A stretch of DNA of 64,000 nt from positions 1 through 64,000 of the forward strand of contig NW_026251391.1 in the NCBI RefSeq assembly GCF_025118155.1. The letters are read 5' to 3'. Below, piece by piece: positions 1 through 12,000 of this stretch (position 1 is the stretch's first letter; the number at the start of each line of letters is the position of its first letter). The stretch is from Cokeromyces recurvatus. Lineage: Eukaryota > Mucoromycota > Mucoromycetes > Mucorales > Mucoraceae. Under the pieces are notes generated by a model. It did no database searches. It saw only the letters and a list, made by a program, of their open reading frames with translations, and was not told the origin of the DNA. Both the position numbers and the translations under genes were made by a program.

Positions 1-38
1 TAATTCTGTTTCGATTTGTAGAATCTAGAGTGTAATTC

Positions 39-79
<41 letters not shown>

Positions 80-143
80 GGTAGGTGTCTGTATAAAATT
101 TGGAAAAAAAAAAAGCGAATTTTAACATCTTTACTTGCTTACT

Positions 144-1656
144 ATGTCACAACTTCAACGAAGAAAAAAGCAAAAATTAACAAAAGAAACACTTAAATCA
201 ACTATAGAAAATCAAGAAAAATGGCAAGTGCCTTATTCAATGATTAGCAATCTTGAATCCTCTGTTCAATCTTTAATCTCTTCAAACAACAGTGTAATTT
301 TCACATTATATTTTAAAAAAATGATCTTTTATAAATGTATATACTTACGTATAAATTATTTCTTTATATTTAGCTTCAATCAACGCTTCATCTACTTGAT
401 TCAGCTACAAAAGATTTTACTCGCCATTGTGAATTTGCTAAGCATGATCGAGTAAAGTATAAATACAATTTAGACATTTATTGCATCAACTAATCTGTAA
501 TGTAGTTGTATGAAGTAGTAACTGAAAGTGACATTAGAAGTGCCCAATTAGAGATATCTAAAGATGTTTTACCAGAATTAGAGCAGTTATTATCAGAGGC
601 AGATCAGCTGTTAGGATTATTACAAGTTCAGGAAAAAGAAAGCAAACAAAAAGTAGAAGAACAACAACAAATACTTTCCCATTTAAGAACAGCTGTCAAG
701 TTCGCAACGAGTCAATCAAAAATTCTATCAAATACGAAAGTGAATAAGAATAAAGAATCAGCATCTTCAGCTGTATTGAACCAATTAAAAGACAAGCAAA
801 AACGACTAAAACTATTGATCGATGTAGAAGATCGAAAAATCAAAGAAGAGGTAATATAGGAAATTGATAATGAATACTCATTTTTTCATTTTCACTCATT
901 CATTTTTATTGTATTTAGACGATTGAATTAAAAGGCTTACAGAAAGAGATTTTACAATTAGAAAAGGAAATGGAACAAGTGATACCATCTGATAATGGAA
1001 GTGAATTGATTATTGACAAGGATAAACATAAATTAGAGCTTATACAACAATTAGCAGATTTAAAGCAACAAACAATTAAGAAGAAAGAGAGTTATGAAGA
1101 GAAACAACAAATAGAAGCTTCTCGAGCATCTAATTCCTCATCAATACAAATAAAAGAAACACAATTAAATACTTTAGGTATTCTCTCTAATGACTAATTT
1201 ATTTCCATTTCAATAACCTTTTTTTTTTTGGTAGAATCTATTCAGCAATATACCAATTATTTAGCATTAACTCAAACTGTCTTGGAAGCAATAAATCAAG
1301 AAGGATTTATAACGTCAGAAGCTACCTTACAAAAGTGTGAAATACAATGTAAAAGATATCTTCAAGCAATACAAAATGAAAAAAAGCAAACGCCTAAATC
1401 GAATACCAACTTGAATATTATTCAGCAACTTAAAACAATCTGCAAGGCTACTATGCCAAATCATATGATTGGTAAAACGACAGGTCGTATCTTAGAGCTT
1501 ATATTAACACAAGATGAATTAAGGATACCAGTTCAAGAAGTTTTAAAGGAATTTCCAGCTGCTAAGGAGAAAAGACATAATTTAACGAAGGCAATGCTAA
1601 TTCTTTTTGAAGCAAATATTATAGATATTAACGGAACTGATCTTATAATTAAATAA
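144..1656 (+). CDS. Coiled-coil protein of unknown function, five exons
   Basis: I do not recognise the family. Predicted exons are 144-293, 374-451, 506-850, 919-1177 and 1235-1656; all junctions are GT..AG and in phase, giving about 417 residues. The ATG at 144 opens a basic N-terminus (SQLQRRKKQKL). The middle (about residues 75-260) is rich in Leu, Glu, Lys and Gln with heptad-like spacing and should form coiled coil (for example LPELEQLLSEADQLLGLL). The last ~70 residues (GRILELILTQDELRIPVQEV onward) look like a compact helical, possibly winged-helix, module. It could be a kinetochore, spindle or transcription-complex subunit, but nothing in the sequence decides this. Its stop lies only 8 bp from the stop of the convergent gene at 1665. 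Confidence 0.7.
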
Positions 1657-1664
1657 AATTTTTA

Positions 1665-2417
1665 TTAGTATTCTTGTTCTGTTTCATAAGCAACGATTTC
1701 TTGTAGTTGTTGTAACAAATTAGATGGTAATAACTCTTCTATTTTAAATTTCCAAACATCATCTGACAATTCATCACTAAACAATATTTCCAAAAAATAC
1801 TGATAATTGTTTCCTAATTCCTTTTTACAATTGATATAAAACTGGGGATAAGCTTCTTCTGTTAAGCATTGTTTCCTTTGACGAATACGACTCAAATCGA
1901 CATGTGAATAGGATTCTTCCTCCTCTTCCTCTTTCTCTTCTTCTTCTTCTCCTCCCAAATAACCTACAAGTTCCTTAAATTTTTCTAAAAGTGAAGGAAC
2001 GGATGAGAATGTCTTGGATATTATGGCCATCCATTGTTGGTCTGTGAATTTAGTTCGATCCGCATAAAGTACGTCGTGTTCAAATTGTGACCAAGAAGAT
2101 GCAGCAGCTAAAGAAAATTGATTAAAAAAGCCTGAATTATGTTGGACAAGCTCCTTCATCTCTTGTGGTCGGTCAAAGAGACTTACAAGCATAGTATCAG
2201 GTATAAGTTGTCCATGGATATCAATTACATGCGGTGGAGATAATAAGAAATCATCATATTCATTACTACCACTACTACTACTCGAGCAAGATAGCTGTTG
2301 CGGATCTTCTGAAGTATCTGTAATATGTGATAAATCAAACGTAACTGAAGGCCTCTTCTTTTTCTTCTTATTCTGTGTTGTATTAGCAATAAGTAAGGAA
2401 GTATGATTATTGATCAT
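1665..2417 (-). CDS. Acidic protein of unknown function
   Basis: Single-exon ORF of 250 residues from ATG at 2417. It has a basic patch near the N-terminus (NKKKKKRPS), a Ser-rich stretch, a conserved-looking helical block at about residues 85-155 (EMKELVQHNSGFFNQFSLAA onward), an acidic Glu run near 165 and a second helical block at the C-terminus. The mix of basic, acidic and helical parts suggests a nuclear protein or complex subunit, but I do not recognise the family and no function is assigned. It is convergent with the coiled-coil gene, with 8 bp between the stop codons, so their 3' UTRs must overlap. A purine-rich run lies just upstream of the start on the coding complement. Confidence 0.7.
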   Translation of the reverse strand: MINNHTSLLIANTTQNKKKKKRPSVTFDLSHITDTSEDPQQLSCSSSSSGSNEYDDFLLSPPHVIDIHGQLIPDTMLVSLFDRPQEMKELVQHNSGFFNQFSLAAASSWSQFEHDVLYADRTKFTDQQWMAIISKTFSSVPSLLEKFKELVGYLGGEEEEEKEEEEEESYSHVDLSRIRQRKQCLTEEAYPQFYINCKKELGNNYQYFLEILFSDELSDDVWKFKIEELLPSNLLQQLQEIVAYETEQEY

Positions 2418-2750
2418 GGTTTGATTAAAGAAGAAGAAAAAAAAAAAAAAAAGAAAGAAAAGAAAAGAAAAAAAAGGAAAGGAAGAATCGATTATTTTAG
2501 TTTTCTTTTTTTTTATTGCTTTTTTTCACTCAGATGATTATTCTTCCACTTTATGTAGTGATTCCCTTTTTGAGTTAGAAATGATGAACTTAAAGTTAAT
2601 CATACAATAACATTATTCTGCTGCATAAAATGAAACTACGTATATATCATCATTATGCAAAAAAAAAGAATTAAAAATTTCTCTTCTCCGCATATTTTTA
2701 TCTTTTTATATACAAATTATTAACATATCTTTTTTTTTTTCAAGTAAATA

Positions 2751-3007
2751 ATGTCAAACTTGAGAAAAAAAGTAGTAAAGCAACAGCAAAGTCGTCGCTT
2801 AGCTGCACTTAATTTGTTGGGTACACCCGTCACTTCTGATAATGAGGATTCTTCTGACATTGATTCTGATCATTCCGTCATTGGTGATTCCATTTTACCC
2901 AACATATCTGAAAGGGTGATTGAAGAAGAACTTCGACTTTGCGTAGATGATCTTGGTGAAAAACGAGCTAGGTATAAAAACATAAAGTTGTTGTATTTTG
3001 TATACAA

Positions 3008-3041
<34 letters not shown>

Positions 3042-4592
3042 ATATTTCTTTTTTTCTCATATATATAAACAAAATTTAGTTTGAGAGAAGCTGCCTTATC
3101 TCGTCTTGTCAAACTATTAAGCCATTATTACTGTGGTTTCTTCTTTGATTCCTATTCAAATACCAGAGAAGCATTGTTGCAGTTGTTGTTAAGATCAATA
3201 CGGAAATCAGCAAATATAAATGAAGCCCTTTTGGCTCTTAAGGCTATTGAACTTACAATGATTAATGAAGGTACAGCAGAGGGAGAACAAGAAGATTTAT
3301 ATGGACTTGTTTCATCCCACCTGAAGCAAATTATACAGGATAAAACATCATCTATTGAGCTAAAATGCCAGGTGGATATATATATATATATATATAGACA
3401 TATTATTTGCCATATTTACCTTCTCCCCTTCTTTTATATAGAGTATAGAAACACTAGCAATGATTACATTCACTTCTGCTTCAATTACAAGTGCAAAAGG
3501 TGGATTAGACTATTTTTACAAGATTTTGATATCTAATGGCTCCATAACTACTGTAGTTGCAACTCCTGAGGATGATGCTAGTTTTGAAAATATGAGTGAA
3601 GAACCGCAACAAGAATTTTCGTCGCACGATATTGATATGTTGTTGGTACATAGTCTGAATGCATATGGATTACTTTATGCTTCAATTTATGGCCAAAATA
3701 GAGGCCTTAAAGATGAAGCTTGGGATGAATGGCAATCGTAAGTTAATAAATGTAGAATAATTATGGTCTTTTTTTTTTTCTTCTTAAAAAAAAAAAATTC
3801 TTTAATATTAAATAGAGCTATGCCCGCTCATTTAGATTTACTGGAGTCAGCTTCAAAGGATGTGCGAGTTGCAGCGGGAAAAAATGTAGCATTGATGTAT
3901 GAATGCTCACATACATTTAAAAAAACTGTAAGAATTTGTTATGTTTACTATACATCTATACTTATTTTTTTTTTTTTTGGTTTCTACATATTTAGGATTT
4001 ATTAATAGAGGATGATGATAACAAACAACAAAAAATGGGCCTCGTCGTTGATGATGAGAACGATTTAAGTGAATACGAAGAACTTGATGAATTGATAGAC
4101 ACTTTACAACGTTTATCTACAGAAAGTAGTCGTCGAGTCAACAAACAAGACCGAAAAGAACAAAAAAGTGCATTTCGAGATATTTTACACAGTATCCAGC
4201 TTGGAGAAAAACCCAAAGAAAAGTTGAAATTGGGTAGACAGAGGTTGATATTTCGAGGATGGGGTAATATTATACTTAAAAAGGCTTTTTTCTTTTATTT
4301 ATTTATTTACTTACTATTTGATATATTAGCTCCAATTATTGAATTGCATGCTTTTCGTACCATATTAGGAGCAGGTCTAGCAAATCATTTTGAAAGTAAT
4401 GAACTGGTTCAGAATGTCTTTTCAAGTGGCATTGAAGAGGAAGAAGATGAAGAAGAAGAAGTTTATAATGTTGAAAGTGGAGAAGATAATAGTGTAGGTG
4501 GTGAAGATGATGAAGACTCACTTATTAAATCAAGGAAAAGTGTAAACCGATCTAAATACTCTAAAAAATATAAAGACTCGTATTATGATTAA
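2751..4592 (+). CDS. Interferon-related developmental regulator (IFRD) family protein
   Basis: Six exons: 2751-2971, 3080-3371, 3442-3737, 3816-3927, 3996-4263, 4330-4592, all phase-consistent, about 483 residues. The N-terminal part after residue 75 (LREAALSRLVKLLSHYYCG) is the helical-repeat IFRD domain. Later blocks (AMPAHLDLLESASKDVRVAA, and a C-terminal segment with KSAFRDILHSIQLGE and IIELHAFRTILGAGLANHF) match the IFRD C-terminal region. Animal IFRD1/2 act as transcriptional co-regulators and bind ribosomes; fungal members are little studied, so the role here is inferred from family only. The C-terminus is strongly acidic. Introns carry long TA and GT simple repeats (near 3009-3040 and 3378-3396). 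It converges with the CFEM-like gene, with about 60 bp between stops. Confidence 0.85.
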
Positions 4593-4654
4593 ATAAATAA
4601 ATAAATAAAAAAAAAGGGAGGGCTTTTATTTTATTCTTATATATTGTTATACAA

Positions 4655-5330
4655 TTAAATACAATAACTAAAATATAGATAAAATATAAAAGTGAGATAA
4701 ATAACGAATTTCAGTATATTATTGTTTGAGATATTTCTATTAGCAGACGAAGTTGCTACTTTCCCATTTACAGAGGGAAGAGCAGCTTTAGTAGAAGTAG
4801 GGGTTATGGTAGCTGCAGCGATGATACTAGTAGGTGAAAAGAGACGCGACCCTGTAGGTAATGGAATTTTTGAAACTGTACTCTTGGGTATAGAAAAACA
4901 AACACTGTCAGCAATTCTAGATTGTGTATCAGCATCTATATTGTATTCAGGACAAAGATTATAGCATTGACGTATCAATTTCTATATATATAAATTAGTT
5001 ATGTATATTTATATACTTCATATAATAGACATATTTATTTACCTGTGCACTGCATTGACAAACGAAATCAATAGTACTACAGCTTTGAAGTAGATTCAAT
5101 TCAGTCGATTTACAAGACTGAAAGCTATTACATTATACAATATATATACATATATATTATTCATTTAGATTTAGAAAAAAAAAGAGACAATTCATACAAT
5201 ATTTTATTGCTTACTTTGCTTCGGCAGCACAACCAATTAAGGCACCAGAAACTGGCTCAATATTCAATTGAAAAATAACAAAAAGAATACCTACAATCCA
5301 AACTATTCTACGTGATAAAGTAGCAAGCAT
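4655..5330 (-). CDS. Small secreted Cys-rich CFEM-like protein with GPI-type tail
   Basis: Three exons on the minus strand: 5330-5215, 5124-5043, 4981-4655, giving 174 residues. The N-terminus is a signal peptide (hydrophobic core IVWIVGILFVIF, cleavage near residue 29). Eight cysteines follow. Spacing is C-x9-C-x10-C-x3-D-x2-C-x-C-x8-C-x3-C-x17-C, close to the CFEM pattern including the Asp before the CxC pair, except that the first two Cys are further apart. A Ser/Thr/Ala-rich stalk and a C-terminal hydrophobic run (ILKFVIYLTFIFYLYF) fit a GPI-anchored cell-surface protein. CFEM proteins in ascomycetes bind haem or act in adhesion. Function here is inference; the gene structure is well supported by phase. 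Confidence 0.7.
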
Positions 5331-8300
5331 TTTAAATACAAACAAAATAAAATAAAAAATAAAAAAAAGAAAGCTTATGTATCCTTTTCTTTCACAATTT
5401 ATATATGAGGTGCTCCTTTAATTTCTCTCTATTTTAACTGCTTACATGCAAAATATTTTCACATTACCAAAAAAAAAAGGCACTGTTTTTTACTATACAT
5501 ATTTTTATTTGACATTTCCTCCCTTAGTTTACTAAATTAAGTTTTTATTTTTGATCTGCTTATTCGAAAACGAACCAAAAAAAAGAAACATTTTCTCCCA
5601 TATTATCATCTTTTATTGATGCATACATGTACTGATATGAAATAAGAGAATATTGAGTTTTTCTATATAAGACGATGTTATCACTAATACAATTATTACA
5701 TTTGTAATAGGATTTATAATATTTCGGATATTATTTTAGAATACAAACTATAATTTAATAAATCTACAAAAGATCAAAGAATAAAAAGAAAATCATGATG
5801 TAGCATATTATAACTAGTCAAGTTTATAAATATAGATATACATATATATATTATGTAATATTTAGCGATGTAATTCTACGTTTAAATTAGAGTTTTATCC
5901 TTATTTCCTAGCTTCAGTCGACTCGCATTAAAGTTAAAGTCTATTGAGTAAGGATAAAAAAAAACAAAAGAAATTAAGGAGTAAGATGCAAAATAGGAAG
6001 TGAAAAAGAAAGGGGTTTAGGGTAACTATAACAGCAACATAAGCAAGCACTAATATAGAGAATTATAGCGCTATAAACGTCTATCATAATAAGAAAAATA
6101 AATCATGAGTTCTTGAAAGAGCGAGCAAACAGTTGTTCAAAGTAAGGTAACATAAAGGGAATGAGTTTTGTTGTTGTTGTTGTTGATAAAATTAAATTAT
6201 AAAGGAAAGAGATGAGATAGTTAATTGATAATGTATTTGAAACCAGCTGGCAGCATTAAAAAAAAAAAATCAAAGTGAGATGCCAGGATACAGAACTATT
6301 ATATTATTTATTAAGTATTTTAGACAAAAAATATACCCGGACCAATTCAAAATGTATTATAAAAAATTCTCTATGAACATAAAAGAATAGAGTATATATT
6401 GTAACCAGGATGAATAAAGGAATAATGTAAGAATAAAGAGCATGGCTTTTGATAGGACAAAAATTATATGTGACTAATATAGTATACCTACTTGTTACAG
6501 TACTATCTAATCATCTTTCCAGTAAGTTTGTTAAGTAATTAATTTGAATAATCATCTGGGAAGTTTATTCAATAAAAATGATAGAAAACTAACTGTATAT
6601 GTTAGAACACATAGATGGGAATACATACAGAGGAATTAAATAATGAAAGTTTTTGTTAGCCTATAGCCAACTATTTATAAATACATTCATGTGTGTACTC
6701 GCAATTAATGTAATTAAAAAATATGTCTATTATATTAAATAAATACATGAAATATATTGTTCCTCATATACTTTAATCCTGACTCTAAATACAACATTGT
6801 TCTTAAATAGTATAGTACAAGACAAGCAAACAAGAGTCAAAAAGCAAATGATTTCCGACATAATGTTACAGTAATAAGCATAAACCAAATGATATTTGAA
6901 TAATTCTAAATAGCACGATCTATAGACGAGTTGATCTCTTTTCTCACCTATGAAAACTTCTTCAACTATTGTCACATGTTTAATAACTATTCCAGCCTAA
7001 TTGTAAATTTTTAAACGAGAATTTCGTAGTTGGCAGGTATTGATTCAGCTTTAAGAGCCCTTTATCGATAATCGATCAATAACAACAGAAACAAATTTTA
7101 CACATTTTTTTTTCTTTTCATTTTGAAGATGAACTGATAGCTACTATCCTATCTCTGCATGATCAGTTTCATATTTATACTATTGCTGCCCCTATTTTTT
7201 GTCACTATACAAATCATTTATTTCAATATTTTTACTTCAAATTTAAAAGCGGAATATTTATATATAAAAACCATTGTAAATCTTATTCAGTCACTGTCTA
7301 TGCGCTCTATTAAACATAGTCGTCTTATACAGTGACATTTAGGATGGAGCCACATGGTGGAATACCTAAACTTTATTCATGTCGACAATACAAACATACT
7401 AAGACCTATCTCATACTATGTCTCAACTTACATACTCTTACAACTATCGCAGACCCCCTCTCTCCCCCTTTTTTTTTCATATCATATACACTCTCCTCTC
7501 CTCTCCTCTTCACTTTCCCTTTATCCTTTGTTCACATTTTCTCTTGCCCTCAATTTGAACAAATAAAAAAAAAAAAAAAAAAAAAACAAATACTCACTTA
7601 TTTAGGGTGAATTCATTTCCATTAAAGAAAGTTGTAATTGACTATTTTGCTTAGAAAAGTTATTTCAACATTTATAATATTAACATCTATTATTATGTTT
7701 ATATATAACACTTGTAAAAGAAAAAAAAATTGATTTCTCTCCCCTTCCTTAATTATTTCCAATTTGCTTTTGCCAACTAATATCAGTCGCTTATTAATTA
7801 AAAAGCTTTACAGTATTCGTGAGGAAAAAAAAATCATCTCACCCGAAGCTTAAAATAACTAGAGCACTTTAGTTATATCTTTCTCTGTATGGCGGTTGCT
7901 TCAGTTATCTGTAGTATACATGGTATCACTTTCACTTCTGTTCCAACATGATGGGGCATTCTAGATAGATAATGGGTTGCTTAGTAAACACTATTATGAT
8001 AATGAATAATAATGTTTACTTGTATAAAACATGAATAAATTGTAGATATGCTTATTTGTATCTTCTACTTTACTTATCACAAGCTTTGGCTCTATCTATT
8101 TTATATAAAAAAGGATTATATAAAGTACATTTTAGCCTGACCATTTTACAACTTAAATAGACTGAATTACATGCAAATAATAAAAAATATTTCTAAAATA
8201 TTAACATGTATAATGGATTATTAATTCATAAATTTAGAGGGCTTAAAAGAAGTATTACTCAGCTTGTTGACAGCAATATTTTTATACACATTTTTTTTTA

Positions 8301-8383
8301 TTATAAAAAAAATACTGTCGTGAAAGCAAATCACAATGACGTCTTATTAATAATGATTTGAAATTATTTTACATATAAAAATC

Positions 8384-8443
<60 letters not shown>

Positions 8444-8452
8444 CCTTTTTGA
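5331..8452. other. 3.1-kb stretch with no gene seen
   Basis: AT-rich sequence without a convincing ORF, tRNA or recognisable small RNA. Short ORFs here have no coding character. It contains a C/T-rich tract (7450-7530) followed by poly-A (7566-7586) and an ATCGATAATCGAT near-palindrome around 7064-7078. It holds the promoters of the divergent CFEM-like gene (left) and glutaredoxin (right). The poly-T of about 55 nt at 8389-8443 ends 9 nt before the glutaredoxin ATG. Confidence 0.6.
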
Positions 8453-8940
8453 ATGGGATCTTTATTTTCAAATAATTTTACAGAAGAAGAAATGGCTCAA
8501 GTACAACAAATTGTTGAAGAAATCATCAAGAATAATAAGATTGCTGTCTTTTCCAAGTCCTATTGTCGTAAATATGAATATGAATACAAATATTTATATA
8601 TGAAGGAAAAAAAAAAAAAGAGAGAAACAATAGTTAACATTTGGTTCAATAGCTTATTGTAAGAGAGCAAAGGAAGCTTTAAGGGAACTTGGTGAAGAGT
8701 TCTTCGTTATTGAATTAGACCAAGATGGTAGATGTTTTATTTTTTATTGTTATTTTACATTATGTAAATCTTCTAACTATGAATATAATAGCTAATGGCG
8801 CTGCTATTCAACAATATCTTCTTGATAAAACAGGTCAACGTACTGTCCCCAATATCTTCATTAATCAACAACATATTGGTGGTTGTGATAGTTTATTGGC
8901 TGCTAAGAATAATGGCAGTCTTCAAAAACTTCTTGCTTAA
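8453..8940 (+). CDS. Glutaredoxin, dithiol CPYC type
   Basis: Three exons, 8453-8567, 8653-8727 and 8792-8940, giving 112 residues, the usual length for a class I glutaredoxin. The active site CPYC is split: intron 1 falls inside the Pro codon and joining restores KSYCPYCKRAK. The downstream TVPNIFINQQHIGGCDSL block carries the cis-Pro (TVP) and the GG(C)D glutathione-binding motif. It reduces glutathione-mixed disulphides with GSH, in the cytosol as no targeting signal is seen. A very long poly-T leader ends just upstream of the ATG. The next gene on the same strand starts 68 bp after the stop. Confidence 0.93.
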
Positions 8941-8966
8941 AAAAATAAAAATAAAAATAAATATTC

Positions 8967-8997
<31 letters not shown>

Positions 8998-9007
8998 TTA
9001 TTATGCA

Positions 9008-12000
9008 ATGTCCAATAAAAAAATAACATATAAATATACTTTGTTATTGGTGTTTCTTTCTTTTTCTTTTCTTTCTGCTAGTACTCTACTATTTGATTCT
9101 ATTTCTATGCCACAAGTAGCTGAAGAAAAAGCTGGCCCAACAATTCAGTGGGGTTCTTTTCCAACACAAGTACTTACAGTGCAAGATATTTTATTAGACT
9201 CTCCTGTTTGGAGAATAACTAAATCACAACTGGAAGATCAATTAGATGCATTTGAGAGATGGGCCGACGACTTTATTCCTGCCTTGAAAAATTATATCGA
9301 TAGTATTCAAAGTGGGTTTATTTTCCTTTTGTGTTGTATAATAAACAAACAAATAACATGATATTTGTATAGAGTATAATATACAGGCAAATACCTTATG
9401 TAAACGTACTTTTTTTAATGGTTTTCTAAACGATAATTATACTTTAATGGGTAATTTATATATACACATACAAACCATACATTGATTTATATAAGGATGA
9501 TTATTTAACCTTTTATTTTTATATAAAAGATAATAAGGTAGCCTGTGATGTAATTAATACATTTGCTAGTACCTTAGAATCTTCAATATCAGAAAAGTCA
9601 AAAATGGTAAAAGAGATTCCATTCATGTAGATTAGATATAGATATATTCGCCATGTATTAGTCTAATAAACTTATATAGGTGACTGAATTAGAAGAGACA
9701 CTATTAAATCCACTACAAAATAGGATGAAAAATCAATTTAAACAATACAAAGTAAATTACACTCTATATGATATATTTTATATATTAATATATCTTTATA
9801 TATATGTGTATAGGATACGCGGAAACAATTCGAAAAACAGTTTGATAAATATGAATCTCAACAATCAAAATTTTATACAATGAATAAACAAGCTAAAGAA
9901 CCTAGTGCTTTGCGTGAAGACGCCTTTCAGCTATATGATGTTCAAAAAGCTTACGCGCAATTAAGTATGGATTATTTTTTGGCTTTAGTAAAAGTGAAGA
10001 GTCAAATTGAAGAATTTCTTGTGGAAGGATTTTCATCAGATAATGATACTTTATCATCAACTTGGTTGACTGAGCATAAAATAATGCATAATTATAGAAG
10101 TGTTCAACAGCATTATGCTGAGGTATTAGACTTATTTCTTGCCAGTCAAAAACCAGTTCGCTCTTTAAATTATTATCGTAATCATAATCATAATAATAAT
10201 AGTAATAATAATAATAATAATAAAGCCGATCAAGAAACTAATGTTCGATGGTCAAAACAGGGCTATTTAAATTATCGTATTACTTCTACATCTTGGAAAC
10301 AACGTTGGTTTTTTATAGAACAAGGATGGTTTGGTTCTCTTGTAGTTACAATAAATAAAAGGCAAACAAAAAAGAAAGAATGTGTTATGTTAGATATTCT
10401 ATTTCCTGTAAATGAGCTTGATTTATATGAAGGAATATACGATAATCGACGTCATTCATTTCAAATTATACATCATTTATCAAATACTATCTTTTATCTT
10501 CAAGCACAAACTCAAGATATATTAAATTTATGGATATCAGCATTTAAAACTAACAAATATTATAAGGAGCAAGGGCAAAAGCAAGAGCAAGAGCAAGAGC
10601 AAGAAGAAAAAAGAATACCTAAATTTATGTTATTACCAAAACAAGTTTTTACTTTCGATGAAAAGACAACTCATGCTGTGAAAATGTCGACTGTCGTAAA
10701 ACCTATAATAGATGAAACTTTAGCTGCAGTGTCTAGTTTAACCTTCCTCTTAATTCAAGAGTACAAAGTTCAAATTTCCCAGAAGGAGGCTTCTGTTCTT
10801 TCAAATGAACAAAACAATACTATTTCAAATTCTCCTAATACTGCTGCTGCAAGAGCATCTTGGAGCTCTTGGCTTCTTTCATCTACAGGGCTTAATTCTC
10901 TTTATTCGACTTCATCGAATCCTTCCTCCTCTGAGCAATTAGACCAAACTTCAATGATAACAGACTTACCTAATCAACAAAATGAAGATATCACCCTGAT
11001 CTGGCCATTCCAAAGAGCCTTTAAAATTCCCAACAATTATTCTGACTTTCTTCTAGAACGTCAAACTGAGCTTTCTTTGTTATTCTCTATACCATCTAAT
11101 GAAATCGTTCTTGAATCTTGTCTTGCAACACTTTATAGTACCTGTTCTATCTTTGGTACATTATATATCACACAACACAACATCTTTTTCTATAGTTGTC
11201 TCTTCATGACTGATATTCATATCCTCATTATACCCATTTCTAACGTAAAGTCCGTTTCCTTGGATGAAAGTAGTTCAATTTTAACTATAGATGCATCCCA
11301 TGAATTTCGATTAAGTCCATGGACAAATAGTGAAATAGTTTTACAAAGACTCAAATTAATTATAGAAGCTCACAATTCTGATTTGCATTTGCAGACATTA
11401 TATGACGAAGTTATAGCAGTAAGCAATAAGATGATGATGATGATGATGAAGAAGAAGAAGAAAAAGAATAGGTCGTTACCAACACAGCACGTTACATCAA
11501 GTAGTGCATTATTTGCTTCAGTGACACCTTTAACAGTTCAAGCGCAACAGCCTGTTATGGATTCTGCATCCCTTTTAGAGGACTCTAGTACAGTAAAGGA
11601 TGTGAGATCTACAACTCCACCCGTCGTAGCGGGGTCCCCTGCACAAACTCGGTTAGCTGCCGTTGTTGCTAAAAATCAAAAGGAAAGGATCACCAAAAGA
11701 CAGTCCAGGCATGATACATTGAATCTTCCTCCTTTTAACCCCGTTGAGTGTAATTGTAAATCTCATCTTGAAAAAATAGAAGCAAGTGTGTCCTTCAACT
11801 TTAGCCCTGAACGTCTCTTTCATCTTCTCTTTGAGACTCCAGAATGTTGGATTCGTTTGAATGCAATGAAAGGCTTTGGTAAACCCCTTTGGTCACCACC
11901 CACACTTAAATACTCAATGCCTGTGTCAAATGCGATGGTGAAGGCTAAACAGACCAACGTGATCGAGACATTCTCGGTCATTGAGCAACAGCCTCCTTAT

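Noticed and set aside
5212..5236. tgcttcggcagcac, which resembles the 5' part of U6 snRNA
   Set aside because: It lies in the first exon of the CFEM-like gene, and none of the following U6 sequence is present.
6730..6975. Minus-strand ORF of 81 codons in the 3-kb gap
   Set aside because: No start context, no partner exons and an AT-driven residue composition; treated as chance.
7332..7610. Overlapping plus-strand ORFs across the C/T-rich tract
   Set aside because: Open only because of low-complexity CT/T sequence; two frames are open at once with no conserved pattern.
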